Shown piece by piece: positions 15,493 through 24,568 of a DNA stretch of 52,600 nucleotides. The stretch is taken from the NCBI GenBank assembly GCA_003605065.1, contig QZJM01000072.1, forward strand, positions 1 through 52,600, read 5' to 3'. Within the stretch, counting starts at the first letter, position 1. Every line of letters starts with the position of its first letter. Made by a program: the position numbers and the translations under genes. A model generated the notes under the pieces. The model was given only the letters and a program-made list of their open reading frames with translations. It had not been told where the DNA came from and ran no database searches. The stretch is from Dethiobacter sp. (GTDB lineage: Bacteria; Bacillota; Dethiobacteria; DTU022; UBA8154).

Positions 15493-15897
15493 ATGGCCCC
15501 TTCGTTTTAAATTATTTTACTTAGTACTATCCTGAAAATGCAAATCTGTCATAAATAATCCTTTGCCCATGAGAGAGCATTTTCTTTCCTCCGATGGTGA
15601 AGCAAAGCTTCATGGGTGTCTACAGCGAGAAGAATAAGTAAGCAAAGCCATGGGGACGGTTCTTTTAAGGTAGGGGACACACACCTCTTTCAGAGGAATG
15701 TCCCCATGGTGTGTCCCCATACCTTAACCAGGAAGACGATGGAACCGTAAGACCGTGTGAAAATTAATTTTACAAATCATACGTCCCCGCTTCTTTCTTT
15801 ATTTAAGCTATTATTATTGGGATTAGGTATGTATATCATGCCAATTATGAATATTACTCCCCACTCTGGCCAGATTTTTTGACGATAAGATGACTTT
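15493..15897. other. 405-bp gap with no gene
   Basis: This gap between the kinase gene and the GerMN lipoprotein gene holds the REP-like palindrome described at 15651-15750 and otherwise AT-rich DNA. No open frame, tRNA or clear promoter was seen. Confidence 0.6.
15651..15750. repeat. REP-like imperfect palindrome
   Basis: Left arm TTAAGGTAGGGGACACAC and right arm GTGTGTCCCCATACCTTAA pair around a short centre. Outer arms GACGGTTC and GGAACCGT extend the symmetry. The GGGGACAC/GTGTCCCC composition is characteristic of dispersed REP-type repeats that RAYT (Y1) transposases mobilise in Clostridia. Only one copy is in this window and no transposase is linked. Confidence 0.6.
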
Positions 15898-17364
15898 TCA
15901 CACAGACTGCCGTCTCCGTGGCGTACTGACCTTTTCCAGTTCCTCCTTGTAATGCTGTATAGAGGGGTCTACGGGAAGAGTAAAGAAAAAGGTGCTTCCC
16001 AATCCCTCCTTGCTCTCCAGCACACCGATTGTTCCACCGTAATGCTCAACTGCTTCCTTGCAGATGGCCAGCCCCAGGCCTGTTCCGCCCAGGTAGCGGG
16101 ACCTGGCCTTGTCCACCCTGTAAAAACGCTCAAAAAGATAAGGGAGGGCTTCTTCCGGTATACCACAGCCGGTATCCTGAACAGTAACAATAATTTGATC
16201 GTCTTTGTTTTCGGCACTGAGTTTTAACCAGCCACCGGAAGGCGTATACTTGATAGCATTATCTAAAAGGTTAAAAAGAACCCTTTTTAAATCTTCGGAA
16301 GAAACATACAGACAGGGAAGATCTCCAGGGATTTCCGAAAAGAGCTTTAAACCTTTACGCTCCACGCGGGGGCGGGTTAAATCTAAAACTTCCTCCAGAA
16401 TTAACTTTAATGACAAGACCTCTCTTTTATCCGCTACTTCCTGTCTCCGGGTAAATTCCAGAAGATCTTCCACAAGGTATATTAAGCGCTGTGTTTCATG
16501 GTTGATATCCTCTAAAAACTCTTTCTGCTCTTGGGCATTTAATTCATAGTTCTGCAGGGACTGCAGGCAGATATGGATAGAAGCCAGGGGTGTCCTCAAT
16601 TCATGGGATACATCGGCTACGAAGCGGGTTAAACGCTGGTTCATATCCTTTACCCTGGCGGCCATGACGTTAAACTGCTGGGCCAGGCGCCCAATTTCAT
16701 CCCCGGAATTGATGGGTATCTTCTGGTCCAGCTTGCCTTCAGCCATCTGCTGGGCCGCCATGGTCAGTTCCTTGATGGGTTCCGTAAGGTGATGGGCAAA
16801 GAGGATCACAAGACCACCGGCAAAAACCATGGCGACAAGAGTGGAAACAACAAGAAAACGGCGTACCGCCGTAAGAGTCTGGTAGACAGGCTTAAGGGAA
16901 GAAGACAGGAACACCGCTCCCAGGGGAGTATCACCCTTTTCCACCGGTACTGCCACCTGGAGGACCCACTGGTCTGAGAGGTCGCTGTATTGTATACTGC
17001 GGCCGGTGCCTCCTTCCAGGGCTTCTTTAATTTCTTCCCGTTCCATCTTCGTGCCTAAAAGCCCTCCGACGCGTAACGAATCCCCTACGACCGTTTTCTG
17101 CGGACTCACCACAATTATCCTGGCGTTAATCTGCCGGCTGAAATTTTCTGCTACGTTGCTTAAAAGAACGGCATCAGCGCCTTCCCGAAGATTGGTGGCA
17201 ATAAATTCGGCCGTCAGCCTGCCGGTCCGTTCCAGATTTTCTTCTGCGGAAGACAGGTAATATTTTTCAAGCATATTTAAAAGAATAAGTCCCGTAACCA
17301 GCATAACCACGGCAATAAGCAGCAAATATGTTATTGTCATGCGCTGGCGAATGCCGTTAAACAT
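15898..17364 (-). CDS. Sensor histidine kinase, PhoR/ResE type
   Basis: The product has 488 residues. Membrane helix 1 is about residues 9-29 (TITYLLLIAVVMLVTGLILL), the extracytoplasmic sensor is about 30-165, helix 2 is about 167-190, and a HAMP domain follows (PIKELTMAAQQMAEGKLDQKI). The HisKA box FVADVSHELRTPLASI carries the phosphorylated His, and the HATPase domain has N (LLDNAIKYT), G1 (DTGCGIPEE) and G2 (GGTGLGLAI) boxes. It is encoded 10 nt after its response regulator. The ribosome binding site is weak and about 14 nt away, so translation may be coupled to that gene. The signal is unknown. Confidence 0.93.
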   Translation of the reverse strand: MFNGIRQRMTITYLLLIAVVMLVTGLILLNMLEKYYLSSAEENLERTGRLTAEFIATNLREGADAVLLSNVAENFSRQINARIIVVSPQKTVVGDSLRVGGLLGTKMEREEIKEALEGGTGRSIQYSDLSDQWVLQVAVPVEKGDTPLGAVFLSSSLKPVYQTLTAVRRFLVVSTLVAMVFAGGLVILFAHHLTEPIKELTMAAQQMAEGKLDQKIPINSGDEIGRLAQQFNVMAARVKDMNQRLTRFVADVSHELRTPLASIHICLQSLQNYELNAQEQKEFLEDINHETQRLIYLVEDLLEFTRRQEVADKREVLSLKLILEEVLDLTRPRVERKGLKLFSEIPGDLPCLYVSSEDLKRVLFNLLDNAIKYTPSGGWLKLSAENKDDQIIVTVQDTGCGIPEEALPYLFERFYRVDKARSRYLGGTGLGLAICKEAVEHYGGTIGVLESKEGLGSTFFFTLPVDPSIQHYKEELEKVSTPRRRQSV

Positions 17365-17374
17365 TATCTAGTTC

Positions 17375-18061
17375 TTAGTCCTCTCTGAATTTATACCCGG
17401 TTCCCCATACGGTGAGGATCAAACCGGGATCTGCCGGAAATTCCTCGATCTTTTCCCGTAAATGCCTGACGTGGACATCTACAGTACGAACATCGCCGGA
17501 GTAATCTTCTCCCCAGATTTCCTCGAGCAGCTGCTCCCGGGAATAAACTTTACCCCGGTTGGAAGCCAGAAAGAGCAGCAGGGTATATTCTTTGGAGGTA
17601 AGGGCAACTTCCCGCCCTTTAATAGTAACCTTGTGCTTGATAATATCTATCTGTAAATCGCCTATTTTGATGATTTTTTTTCCGGCAGCGGTCTGCGGCA
17701 CGGTACGGCGTAAAATGGCTTTTATGCGCGCCAGAAGTTCCCGGGCATTAAAGGGCTTGGTCATGTAATCATCAGCTCCCAGCTCCAGGCCCAGAATTTT
17801 ATCTATATCTTCGTCACGGGCCGTAAGCATAATAATGGGAACATCGGAGTCCCGGCGTATGCTGCGGCAAACCTCATAGCCATCTATTTTGGGAAGCATC
17901 AGATCCAGGATAACAAGATCGGGTTCTTCTCTGGACATTGCGCTTAAAGCCTCTTCCCCGTCAAAGGCAACTTCCACACAGAATCCCTCTTTTTCCAGGT
18001 TAAACTTGAGGGCTTTGGACAGGGTTTTTTCATCCTCCACAAGGAGGATTTTCTTATTCAT
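17375..18061 (-). CDS. OmpR/PhoB-family response regulator
   Basis: The product has 228 residues. The receiver domain has the acidic pocket E9-D10, the phosphorylation site D53 (LVILDLMLPKIDG), T80 and K102. The winged-helix DNA-binding domain (VALTSKEYTLLLFLASN...GDVRTVDVHVRHLREKIE) completes the PhoB layout. It is followed by its kinase and is nearly contiguous with the upstream uracil-DNA glycosylase gene (4-nt gap), so all three may be transcribed together. Targets are unknown; the GerMN lipoprotein gene downstream is a candidate. Confidence 0.95.
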   Translation of the reverse strand: MNKKILLVEDEKTLSKALKFNLEKEGFCVEVAFDGEEALSAMSREEPDLVILDLMLPKIDGYEVCRSIRRDSDVPIIMLTARDEDIDKILGLELGADDYMTKPFNARELLARIKAILRRTVPQTAAGKKIIKIGDLQIDIIKHKVTIKGREVALTSKEYTLLLFLASNRGKVYSREQLLEEIWGEDYSGDVRTVDVHVRHLREKIEEFPADPGLILTVWGTGYKFRED

Positions 18062-18065
18062 CTGT

Positions 18066-18674
18066 TTAAGTCTCCTCCTGACTGATTTTTCTATGCAGGG
18101 CCATTACCTGCTGTATATCTTCCCAAACGGGCCGTTTTTTACCCGGATCACGAAGGAGTGCGGCAGGATGAAATGTGGGCATAAGCATTCGCTCTCCTAT
18201 TTTATGCCAGCATCCCCGCTCCCTGGTTATGGAAATATTCGGGTTAATCAAAGCTTTGCTGGCAACAGCCCCCAGGCAAACAATAATGCCGGGATCAATT
18301 AGTTCAACCTGTTTCTGCAGAAGGGGGAAACAGGTGTCAATCTCTTCTCTTTGGGGTTGGCGGTTACCGGGTGGGCGGCATTTGACGATATTGGCGATAT
18401 AAACATCGTTTCTTTGCCACCCGGCCGCAGCAAGAATGCGTTCCAGAAGCTGCCCTGCTGCACCTACAAAAGGACGCCCCAGCCTGTCTTCCTCAGCTCC
18501 CGGCCCCTCACCGATGAACATGATCTCCGCCCGGGGATTACCCTCACCGAAAACCACACCGCCGGCCCCCTGGCGTAAAAAGCACCGCTGGCACTGGAGG
18601 CATAAATCACGCCACTCCTCAAGAGAATTTATACTGGCAGCCTGTTCACCAAGAAAATCTTCCACAAGAGACAC
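18066..18674 (-). CDS. Uracil-DNA glycosylase, family 4 ([4Fe-4S])
   Basis: The product has 202 residues. The family-4 motif [17 protein letters not shown] (with the catalytic-water residue in GPGAEED), [17 protein letters not shown] and the leucine-loop motif HPAALLRDP are present. Cysteines in CLQCQRC, KCRPPG and CF are in positions to bind the [4Fe-4S] cluster typical of this family. It removes uracil from DNA after cytosine deamination. The start is a GTG; a second GTG at 18665, 8 nt after GGGGG, is an equally good start, which would shorten the protein by three residues. Confidence 0.92.
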   Translation of the reverse strand: MSLVEDFLGEQAASINSLEEWRDLCLQCQRCFLRQGAGGVVFGEGNPRAEIMFIGEGPGAEEDRLGRPFVGAAGQLLERILAAAGWQRNDVYIANIVKCRPPGNRQPQREEIDTCFPLLQKQVELIDPGIIVCLGAVASKALINPNISITRERGCWHKIGERMLMPTFHPAALLRDPGKKRPVWEDIQQVMALHRKISQEET

Positions 18675-18747
18675 CCCCGCTAAAAATCTCCCCTTAATCC
18701 GGGTTTCACTTTTATATTCTTCACTCCTCTTTAGTTTTCCTTTTTGT

Positions 18748-18780
18748 AAAAAATGAAAAAGAAAGGGAAGAACCCTTTCT
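18748..18780 (-). terminator. Terminator of pdxS-pdxT
   Basis: AGAAAGGG and CCCTTTCT pair with a 5-nt loop and are followed on the minus strand by TTTTTCATTTTTT. It is 60 nt past the pdxT stop. Confidence 0.65.
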
Positions 18781-18840
18781 CCTGCTTTTTTAAGTTTCTT
18801 AGAGAAACACTGGTAATGAAATTCTAATTATTATCCCGCT

Positions 18841-19476
18841 TTATCCCGCCTTCTGCAGGGCCATTTCCAGAAAATAACCGTGAAAGCGCAGATCGTCCGT
18901 AAGCTCGGGATGAAAGGCCGTGGCGATGAGGTTTTTCTCCCTGACGGCCACAATATACTCCTGAAACCTGCCCAGAATTTCCACTCCTTCTCCAACGGAA
19001 ACAATAAGCGGAGCCCTGATAAACACACCACGGAAAGGCTCTTCACCCAGAACAGGAATATGCAAATCCGTCTCAAAGCTTTCTCTCTGCCGGCCAAAAG
19101 CATTGCGCTTGGCGTTGATAGACATCAGGGATAAAATGGGATCCTGATTTTCCACTTCCCGGGCTAACAGTATAAGTCCCGCACAGGTCCCCAGAGCAGG
19201 CCTGCCGCTGGCAACCAGGGCGCAGATGCCGTCCTGAAAGCCGTACAGCCTGCTCAGGCGTCCGATGGTAGTGCTCTCTCCCCCGGGGATAATGAGCCCG
19301 TCCAGATCATGGAGTAACGAAGAGTTTCTCACGGCAACAGCCCTGGCGCCGCATTTTTCTATAGAGTGCATATGCTCGGAAACGGCCCCCTGTATAGCCA
19401 GAACTCCTATTTTAAGGTCTTTAAAGCTGCTGCTTTTAAAAATAGTAGAAGCGTTTTTCCCCTCATATTCCAGCAT
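18841..19476 (-). CDS. pdxT: Pyridoxal 5'-phosphate synthase, glutaminase subunit
   Basis: The product has about 211 residues. The glutaminase triad is intact: the nucleophile Cys in ALGTCAGLILLA, and His and Glu in AFHPELTDD; the oxyanion strand IIPGGESTTIGRL is present. PdxT frees ammonia from glutamine and channels it to PdxS. The family normally starts at MKIGVLAIQG; here that point is LKIGVLAIQGA with no start codon, so translation must begin upstream. The ATG at 19476 has AAGGAG about 11 nt away and adds about 23 unusual residues; an ATG at 19518 would add 14 more. Confidence 0.9.
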   Translation of the reverse strand: MLEYEGKNASTIFKSSSFKDLKIGVLAIQGAVSEHMHSIEKCGARAVAVRNSSLLHDLDGLIIPGGESTTIGRLSRLYGFQDGICALVASGRPALGTCAGLILLAREVENQDPILSLMSINAKRNAFGRQRESFETDLHIPVLGEEPFRGVFIRAPLIVSVGEGVEILGRFQEYIVAVREKNLIATAFHPELTDDLRFHGYFLEMALQKAG

Positions 19477-19546
19477 CTTGCTCTTCTCTCCTTGTGCGCA
19501 AATAAATAAAGTACTCATAACGGGCAGGGAGTCCTCTAACTTGCTG

Positions 19547-20431
19547 TTATACTCCTCTTACCTGCATACGTTCAGCATCGGTCAAAAGTGTAATATCAAT
19601 ACCGGGCATGGCCTCGCCCAGGCCGCGGGAAACGGCCGCCAAATGTTCGGGGTCGTCATAGTGCAGCGTGGCCTCTACAATAGCCCGTGCCCTTTTCTCC
19701 GGATCTTTGGATTTAAAAATACCGGAACCTACAAAAACACCATCGGCCCCCAACTGCATCATCAGAGCCGCATCAGCAGGAGTAGCAATACCACCGGCAG
19801 CAAAATTAACTACAGGAAGAGCCCCGAGTCTTTTTACTTCCAGAACGAGTTCATAGGGTGCACCCAGCTCCCTGGAAAGCGTCATCAGTTCCTCTTCCAG
19901 TGTGTTCTGTACCAGGCGGATTTGATCCATTACCCCGCGCATATGCCTGACGGCCTCCACCACATTGCCGGTGCCGGGCTCACCCTTGGTACGAAGCATG
20001 GCAGCTCCTTCACCAATGCGGCGCAGCGCTTCCCCGAGATCCCTGCATCCACAAACAAAAGGCACGGTAAACTTGTGCTTGTTAATGTGATAATGTTCAT
20101 CAGCAGGAGTAAGGACTTCACTTTCATCGATATAATCCACGCCGAGAGCTTCCAATATCTGGGCCTCGACAAAATGACCGATCCGGCATTTAGCCATGAC
20201 AGGAATAGTAACCGCATCCATGATACGCAGGATCTTCTCGGGATCCGCCATACGGGCCACACCGCCAGCCGCCCTGATGTCTGCCGGCACCCTTTCCAGG
20301 GCCATTACTGCCACAGCCCCTGCCGCTTCAGCGAGCTTGGCCTGCTCATGGTTGGTTACATCCATAATAACCCCGCCTTTTTGCATTTCGGCCATACCTT
20401 TTTTAACCCTGAACGTACCTCTTTCTACCAT
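19547..20431 (-). CDS. pdxS: Pyridoxal 5'-phosphate synthase, lyase subunit
   Basis: The product has 294 residues with the (beta/alpha)8 PdxS sequence: [38 protein letters not shown], and the catalytic-lysine segment [19 protein letters not shown]. It builds PLP from ribose 5-phosphate, glyceraldehyde 3-phosphate and ammonia from PdxT, in a 12+12 complex. GGAGG is 10 nt from the ATG. pdxT follows after 70 nt in the same direction. PLP serves IlvE, encoded in this window, among many enzymes. Confidence 0.97.
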   Translation of the reverse strand: MVERGTFRVKKGMAEMQKGGVIMDVTNHEQAKLAEAAGAVAVMALERVPADIRAAGGVARMADPEKILRIMDAVTIPVMAKCRIGHFVEAQILEALGVDYIDESEVLTPADEHYHINKHKFTVPFVCGCRDLGEALRRIGEGAAMLRTKGEPGTGNVVEAVRHMRGVMDQIRLVQNTLEEELMTLSRELGAPYELVLEVKRLGALPVVNFAAGGIATPADAALMMQLGADGVFVGSGIFKSKDPEKRARAIVEATLHYDDPEHLAAVSRGLGEAMPGIDITLLTDAERMQVRGV

Positions 20432-20489
20432 ATCTATTCATCCTCCTGTTAATTGCCCAAAGATCGTTTTACAGTTTCAACTCTTACCT

Positions 20490-20518
20490 ATTTTACTACA
20501 TAAAATATCAATTAACAA
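20490..20518 (-). promoter_or_regulatory. Probable promoter of pdxS-pdxT
   Basis: On the minus strand TTGTTA (20518-20513), a 17-nt spacer and TAAAAT (20495-20490) lie about 60 nt upstream of the pdxS ATG. Confidence 0.5.
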
Positions 20519-20567
20519 TAATGATTTAGTATGAGAATGAGATGGTAAAGCTGGCGCTCGCTGTTTT

Positions 20568-21689
20568 TTACAAGCTGTGCCCCTCGGGAGAGTACCTGGT
20601 AAGCAGCATACTTTTCATCTGATGTCTTTGCAGGGCGATCTGAATGAGCCTGTCAATAAGCTCGGCGTAGGGAAGACCGCTGGCTTCCCACAGTTTTGGA
20701 TACATACTGATACTGGTAAAACCCGGGATGGTATTGATCTCGCTTACGTAGATCCTGTCTTCTTCTTCCTGGTAAAAAAAGTCGATTCGTCCCAGCCCGC
20801 TGCATTCCACCGCTTGAAAAGCTTCTACGGCATAGGCTTTAAATTTCTCCTGCACCTCTGGCTTTAAAAGAGCCGGGATAACAAGGCGTGAACCGGTATC
20901 GATATACTTGGCGCGGTAATCATAAAAATCCGCACTGGGGATAATTTCTCCCGGAACAGAGGAAACAGGTTCTTCATCTCCAAGGACGCTGCACTCTATT
21001 TCACGACCAGGGATAAAAGCTTCCACAATAACCTTGTGATCATAACGTAACGCCTCATTTATCCCTTTAACAAGCGCCTCCTGGACAGCTGCCTTGCTTA
21101 CGCCAACGCTGGAACCCAGGTTGGCCGGTTTGACGAAACAGGGGTAACCCAGCCTTTCTTCGATGTTTTTAAGCAGGGAAATCTTGTTTCTGGCCCATTC
21201 GTGGGATTTAAAAAAAAGAAAATCACCAACAGGAAGGCCCCTGTGCTGGAAAAGTATCTTCATAACCGCCTTATCCATCCCCACAGCAGAGGAAAGCACT
21301 CCTGCCCCTACATAGGGGATACCGGCCAGTTCCAGTAATCCCTGTACCGTACCATCTTCTCCGTACGGGCCATGCAAAACCGGAAAAACTGCCTCCAGGG
21401 GTAAAAAGCCATGGCTTAAGCCCTCCCGGTCCAGGAGAATCAAACCGGGGGCAAAAGGATCGGTAACCAGGGAGGCAAAATAACAATCTCCCGGGATCTC
21501 TTTCTCCTGCAGGGCCTTCATGGGGTTTCCCCCGGCCAGCCACCGGCCATCTTCAGTTATGCCCACCGGGATAATCTCGTATTTATCATGATCCATAGCA
21601 GAGATGACCGAAGCGGCAGAGAGTAGGGAAACAGCATGTTCACCAGAACGCCCCCCCAAAAGGATACCCACCTTTAACTTTTTTCCCAA
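20568..21689 (-). CDS. ddl: D-alanine--D-alanine ligase
   Basis: The product has 373 residues of the ATP-grasp family: GGRSGEHAVSLLSAASV near the N-terminus, PYVGAGVLSSAVGMDKAVMK, PCFVKPANLGSSVGVSK, and the Mg-binding C-terminal YVSEINTIPGFTSISMYPKLW. It makes the D-Ala-D-Ala end of the peptidoglycan stem peptide. YPKLWEAS, rather than vancomycin-type residues, suggests an ordinary D-Ala-D-Ala product. The TTG start has AGGGG 9 nt upstream. It seems to be a single-gene unit between pdxS and the EF-G paralogue. Confidence 0.95.
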   Translation of the reverse strand: MGKKLKVGILLGGRSGEHAVSLLSAASVISAMDHDKYEIIPVGITEDGRWLAGGNPMKALQEKEIPGDCYFASLVTDPFAPGLILLDREGLSHGFLPLEAVFPVLHGPYGEDGTVQGLLELAGIPYVGAGVLSSAVGMDKAVMKILFQHRGLPVGDFLFFKSHEWARNKISLLKNIEERLGYPCFVKPANLGSSVGVSKAAVQEALVKGINEALRYDHKVIVEAFIPGREIECSVLGDEEPVSSVPGEIIPSADFYDYRAKYIDTGSRLVIPALLKPEVQEKFKAYAVEAFQAVECSGLGRIDFFYQEEEDRIYVSEINTIPGFTSISMYPKLWEASGLPYAELIDRLIQIALQRHQMKSMLLTRYSPEGHSL

Positions 21690-21850
21690 GCTCTTCAGCC
21701 CCTTTGTTTTTTATGAAGTTATTTATAAATACTATGCCTAAAAGGGTGTAGGTTGAACTTGCTTAAAACAACGGTAACTTTCCGGCCATCTTGGAACTTG
21801 ACCCAGTTGAACCCGGAACTACGCCACCAGCAAACGCTGCGCCATTATCA

Positions 21851-21885
21851 TACTAAGAAAGCTCCCCGCTCTCCGCGAGGAGCTT
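21851..21885 (-). terminator. Hairpin after the EF-G paralogue
   Basis: AAGCTCC and GGAGCTT pair across a GC-rich 13-nt loop just downstream of the stop. The U-run is poor (TTTCTTA), so efficiency is uncertain. Confidence 0.4.
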
Positions 21886-21898
21886 CTCTTGTCCTGCT

Positions 21899-23986
21899 TT
21901 AATTTCCTTCTTTTTCGGCTTTGGCGGCGGCGATAATTTTTTCCGCCTCCTGGAAGGGAACTTCCTCATAATGGGAAAATTTCATGGAAAAGAAGCCCCT
22001 GCCCTGGGTCATGGAACGCAAATCTATGGCATAGTCGAACATTTCAGCAAGGGGAACCTGCGCCTTTATTACCTGCAGGCCCTGACCTGGCACCATTCCC
22101 TGAATACGTCCCCTCCTGCTGTTAAGATCGCCCATAATGTCCCCCATGTAATTGTCCGGGATAGTTACCTCCACGTTCATAATAGGTTCCAGGAGGACGG
22201 GATCAGCCTGATCCATAGCTGCGCGTAAAGCCATAGACGCAGCTATTTTAAAAGCCATCTCCGAGGAGTCCACCGTGTGGTAAGAACCGTCATAAAGGGC
22301 CACTTTTAAATCGACAACCTGAAACTTGGCCAGGTTTCCTTCCTCCATGGCCTCCACCACGCCCTTTTCCACGGCAGGAATATATTGACGGGGAACAACG
22401 CCCCCCACAATTTTATCTTCAAAAACAAAGCCCTCTCCCCGCGGCAGAGGGGATATATCCAGGAATACATGCCCGTACTGGCCGCGTCCCCCACTCTGTT
22501 TCTTGTACTTCCCTTCTTTTTTGGCAAATCCGCGGATAGTTTCCTTATAAGGCACTTTGGGGGTTTTAAGATTAACCTCCACGCCAAACTTTTTAGCCAG
22601 TCGCTCCACAATAACATCCAGGTGCGTATCTCCCATACCGGAAATAATAATCTGCTTAGTTTCCGTATTTCTTTCCACGCGGAAGGTGGGGTCTTCTTCC
22701 AGGAAACGGGCTAAACCGGCGCCGACCTTTTCTTCATCACCTTTGGATTTAGGTTCCACGGCAAAAGAAATCACTGGATTAGGGAACTCGATGGGCGGGA
22801 AAATAATGGGGTTGTTTTTATCGCCCAGGGTGTCACCGGTACCGGTTACGGCCAGTTTGGCTACAGCTCCGATATCACCTGCAATTACCTGATCTGTCTG
22901 GATCTGGTTTTTACCCCGCATAAAGAACAGGCTTCCGATACGTTCCGCTTTATCCTTGTTAAAATTAAAAACCTGGGAGTCCGACTTAAATGTTCCGGAA
23001 TAGACACGGAAATAGTTTACCCTGCCTACATAGGGGTCGGCAAGGGTCTTAAAAACAAGGACAGAAAGCGGTTCATCTTTATCAGCCCTCCTGGAGGCCT
23101 CATCGCCCTTGTTGGGCAGGCTGCCCAGGGCCGGAGGCCTGTCTGCCGGCGAAGGCAGTGCGCTTGTCAGCAGGTCCAGAAGGGGCTGTATACCGTAATT
23201 CATCGTTCCGGAACCGCAGAGAACAGGAACGATCTTGCCTTCCAGGGTGCCCTTGCGTAAAGCTTTCCTGATTTCTTCTTCGCTTAAAGATTCCTCTTCC
23301 AGATATTTTTCCATCAGTTCGTCATCCGATTCCGCAGCGGCTTCCACAAGCTTTTCCCGCAGGCTCTGTGCTTTCTCCAACAGTTCTGCCGGTATTTCCT
23401 CTTCCTGCATAGAAAGCCCGGTTCCATCGGTATAAACAAGAGCTTTCATCTTTACCAGATCGATTACGCCCTTAAAGGAATTTTCCTGCCCCAGAGGAAA
23501 TTGCAGGGGGAAAACCTTGAGTCCGAAAAATTTGCGCAGCTGCTCCAGGGCCGCATCAAAATTGGCATTCTCCCTGTCAATTTTGTTAATAAAAACCAGG
23601 CGCGGCAGGTTATGGTTATCCGCATAACTCCAGACTTTTTCCGTTCCCACTTCTACCCCGGAGGCAGCGCAAACTACGAGAATAGCGCTATCCACTACGC
23701 GTAAGGCTCCCTGGACCTCTCCGATAAAGTCAAAAAAACCGGGTGTATCCAGGAGGTTGACTTTTACCCCCTTCCATTCCAGGGGAGCCACGGAGGTACT
23801 GATCGTTACCTGACGTTTAATTTCATCGGGATCGTAATCGGTGATCGTATTGCCCGCATCCACCCTGCCCAGGCGGTTAGTTGCTCCCGAGGTGTAAAGC
23901 ATCGCTTCCGCAAGGGATGTTTTACCCGCGCCTCCATGTGAAATAAGAGCCACATTACGAATTTGTTCGGTACTGTAACCTTTCAT
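21899..23986 (-). CDS. Elongation factor G paralogue (EF-G-like GTPase)
   Basis: The product has about 695 residues from the ATG at 23986. The G1 loop is SHGGAGKTSLAEAML, instead of the AHIDAGKTT of the main EF-G; G3 is DTPGFFDFIGEV and G4 NKIDR. All five EF-G domains appear present (domain IV around GGRGQYGHVFLDI; domain V LLEPIMNVEVTIPDNYMGDIMGDLNSRRGRI). This matches the second EF-G type found in many Firmicutes and Thermus, of unsettled function. It is 71 nt after leuD. Its strong ribosome binding site lies 50 nt upstream and is bridged by a hairpin (see 23984-24045). Confidence 0.92.
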   Translation of the reverse strand: MKGYSTEQIRNVALISHGGAGKTSLAEAMLYTSGATNRLGRVDAGNTITDYDPDEIKRQVTISTSVAPLEWKGVKVNLLDTPGFFDFIGEVQGALRVVDSAILVVCAASGVEVGTEKVWSYADNHNLPRLVFINKIDRENANFDAALEQLRKFFGLKVFPLQFPLGQENSFKGVIDLVKMKALVYTDGTGLSMQEEEIPAELLEKAQSLREKLVEAAAESDDELMEKYLEEESLSEEEIRKALRKGTLEGKIVPVLCGSGTMNYGIQPLLDLLTSALPSPADRPPALGSLPNKGDEASRRADKDEPLSVLVFKTLADPYVGRVNYFRVYSGTFKSDSQVFNFNKDKAERIGSLFFMRGKNQIQTDQVIAGDIGAVAKLAVTGTGDTLGDKNNPIIFPPIEFPNPVISFAVEPKSKGDEEKVGAGLARFLEEDPTFRVERNTETKQIIISGMGDTHLDVIVERLAKKFGVEVNLKTPKVPYKETIRGFAKKEGKYKKQSGGRGQYGHVFLDISPLPRGEGFVFEDKIVGGVVPRQYIPAVEKGVVEAMEEGNLAKFQVVDLKVALYDGSYHTVDSSEMAFKIAASMALRAAMDQADPVLLEPIMNVEVTIPDNYMGDIMGDLNSRRGRIQGMVPGQGLQVIKAQVPLAEMFDYAIDLRSMTQGRGFFSMKFSHYEEVPFQEAEKIIAAAKAEKEGN

Positions 23987-24045
23987 ATTCACCTGGTTCC
24001 CAGAAAGAACACAACGTTCTCGGAACCAGGTTAACACCTCCTTCC
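23984..24045 (-). promoter_or_regulatory. Hairpin-bridged Shine-Dalgarno of the EF-G paralogue
   Basis: On the minus strand GGAAGGAGGTG (24045-24035) is followed by the arm ACCTGGTTCC (24031-24022), an inner AGAAC/GTTCT stem, the arm GGAACCAGGT (24000-23991), then GAAT and the ATG (23986-23984). Linear GGAGG-to-ATG distance is 50 nt. With the hairpin folded only TGTTA plus GAAT (9 nt) remain, an ideal spacing. Alternatively AGGTGA at the 3' arm serves as a weak site that the hairpin hides. Confidence 0.6.
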
Positions 24046-24057
24046 TCATACAATCAG

Positions 24058-24567
24058 TTACTTTTTATAATTTATTTTCACCTTCTCCTTAACAAAGTTT
24101 ATGAGCCCCCCTTTGGACATAATTTCCTGCATAAATGGAGGAAAGGGAACCGCGGAAAACTTGCGCCCGCCGGAAATTTCCACAATCTCCCCTTTCTCCA
24201 GGTTTACTTCCACCTGGTGGCCTTCTTTTAGAAATGTAGCCGCCTCCGCAGATTCCAGGATAGGAAGTCCGATATTTATAGCGTTACGATAAAAGATGCG
24301 GGCAAAATTCTCGGCAATTACGCAGGCGATACCTGCTTCTTTGATCGCTATGGGAGCATGCTCCCGGGAACTTCCACAGCCAAAGTTTTTCCCGGCCACG
24401 ATAATATCGCCAGGTGATAATTTCCCGGCAAAAGAGGGATCGGCATCCTCCATACAATGCCTGGCCAGCTCTGCGGGATCAGAGGTATTAAGATAGCGGG
24501 CCGGTATAATGGCATCTGTATCAATATCATCTCCAAAAATCCATACTTTACCTTTTATTAAACTCAT
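24058..24567 (-). CDS. leuD: 3-isopropylmalate dehydratase small subunit
   Basis: The product has 169 residues with the swivel-domain signatures GDDIDTDAIIPARYL and the substrate loop GKNFGCGSSREHAPIAIK, then IAENFARIFYRNAINIGLPI. With LeuC it isomerises 2- to 3-isopropylmalate in leucine synthesis. The short two-subunit form could also be homoaconitase-type, but the ilv context favours LeuD. GGAGGTG is 7 nt upstream, overlapping the end of leuC, so the two are coupled. Confidence 0.93.
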   Translation of the reverse strand: MSLIKGKVWIFGDDIDTDAIIPARYLNTSDPAELARHCMEDADPSFAGKLSPGDIIVAGKNFGCGSSREHAPIAIKEAGIACVIAENFARIFYRNAINIGLPILESAEAATFLKEGHQVEVNLEKGEIVEISGGRKFSAVPFPPFMQEIMSKGGLINFVKEKVKINYKK

Positions 24568-24568
24568 T

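Noticed and set aside
19265-20452. Long plus-strand open frame (395 codons) opposite pdxS/pdxT
   Set aside because: It is antisense to two clearly conserved genes, has low-complexity composition and no ribosome binding site; it arises from the codon bias of the minus-strand genes.
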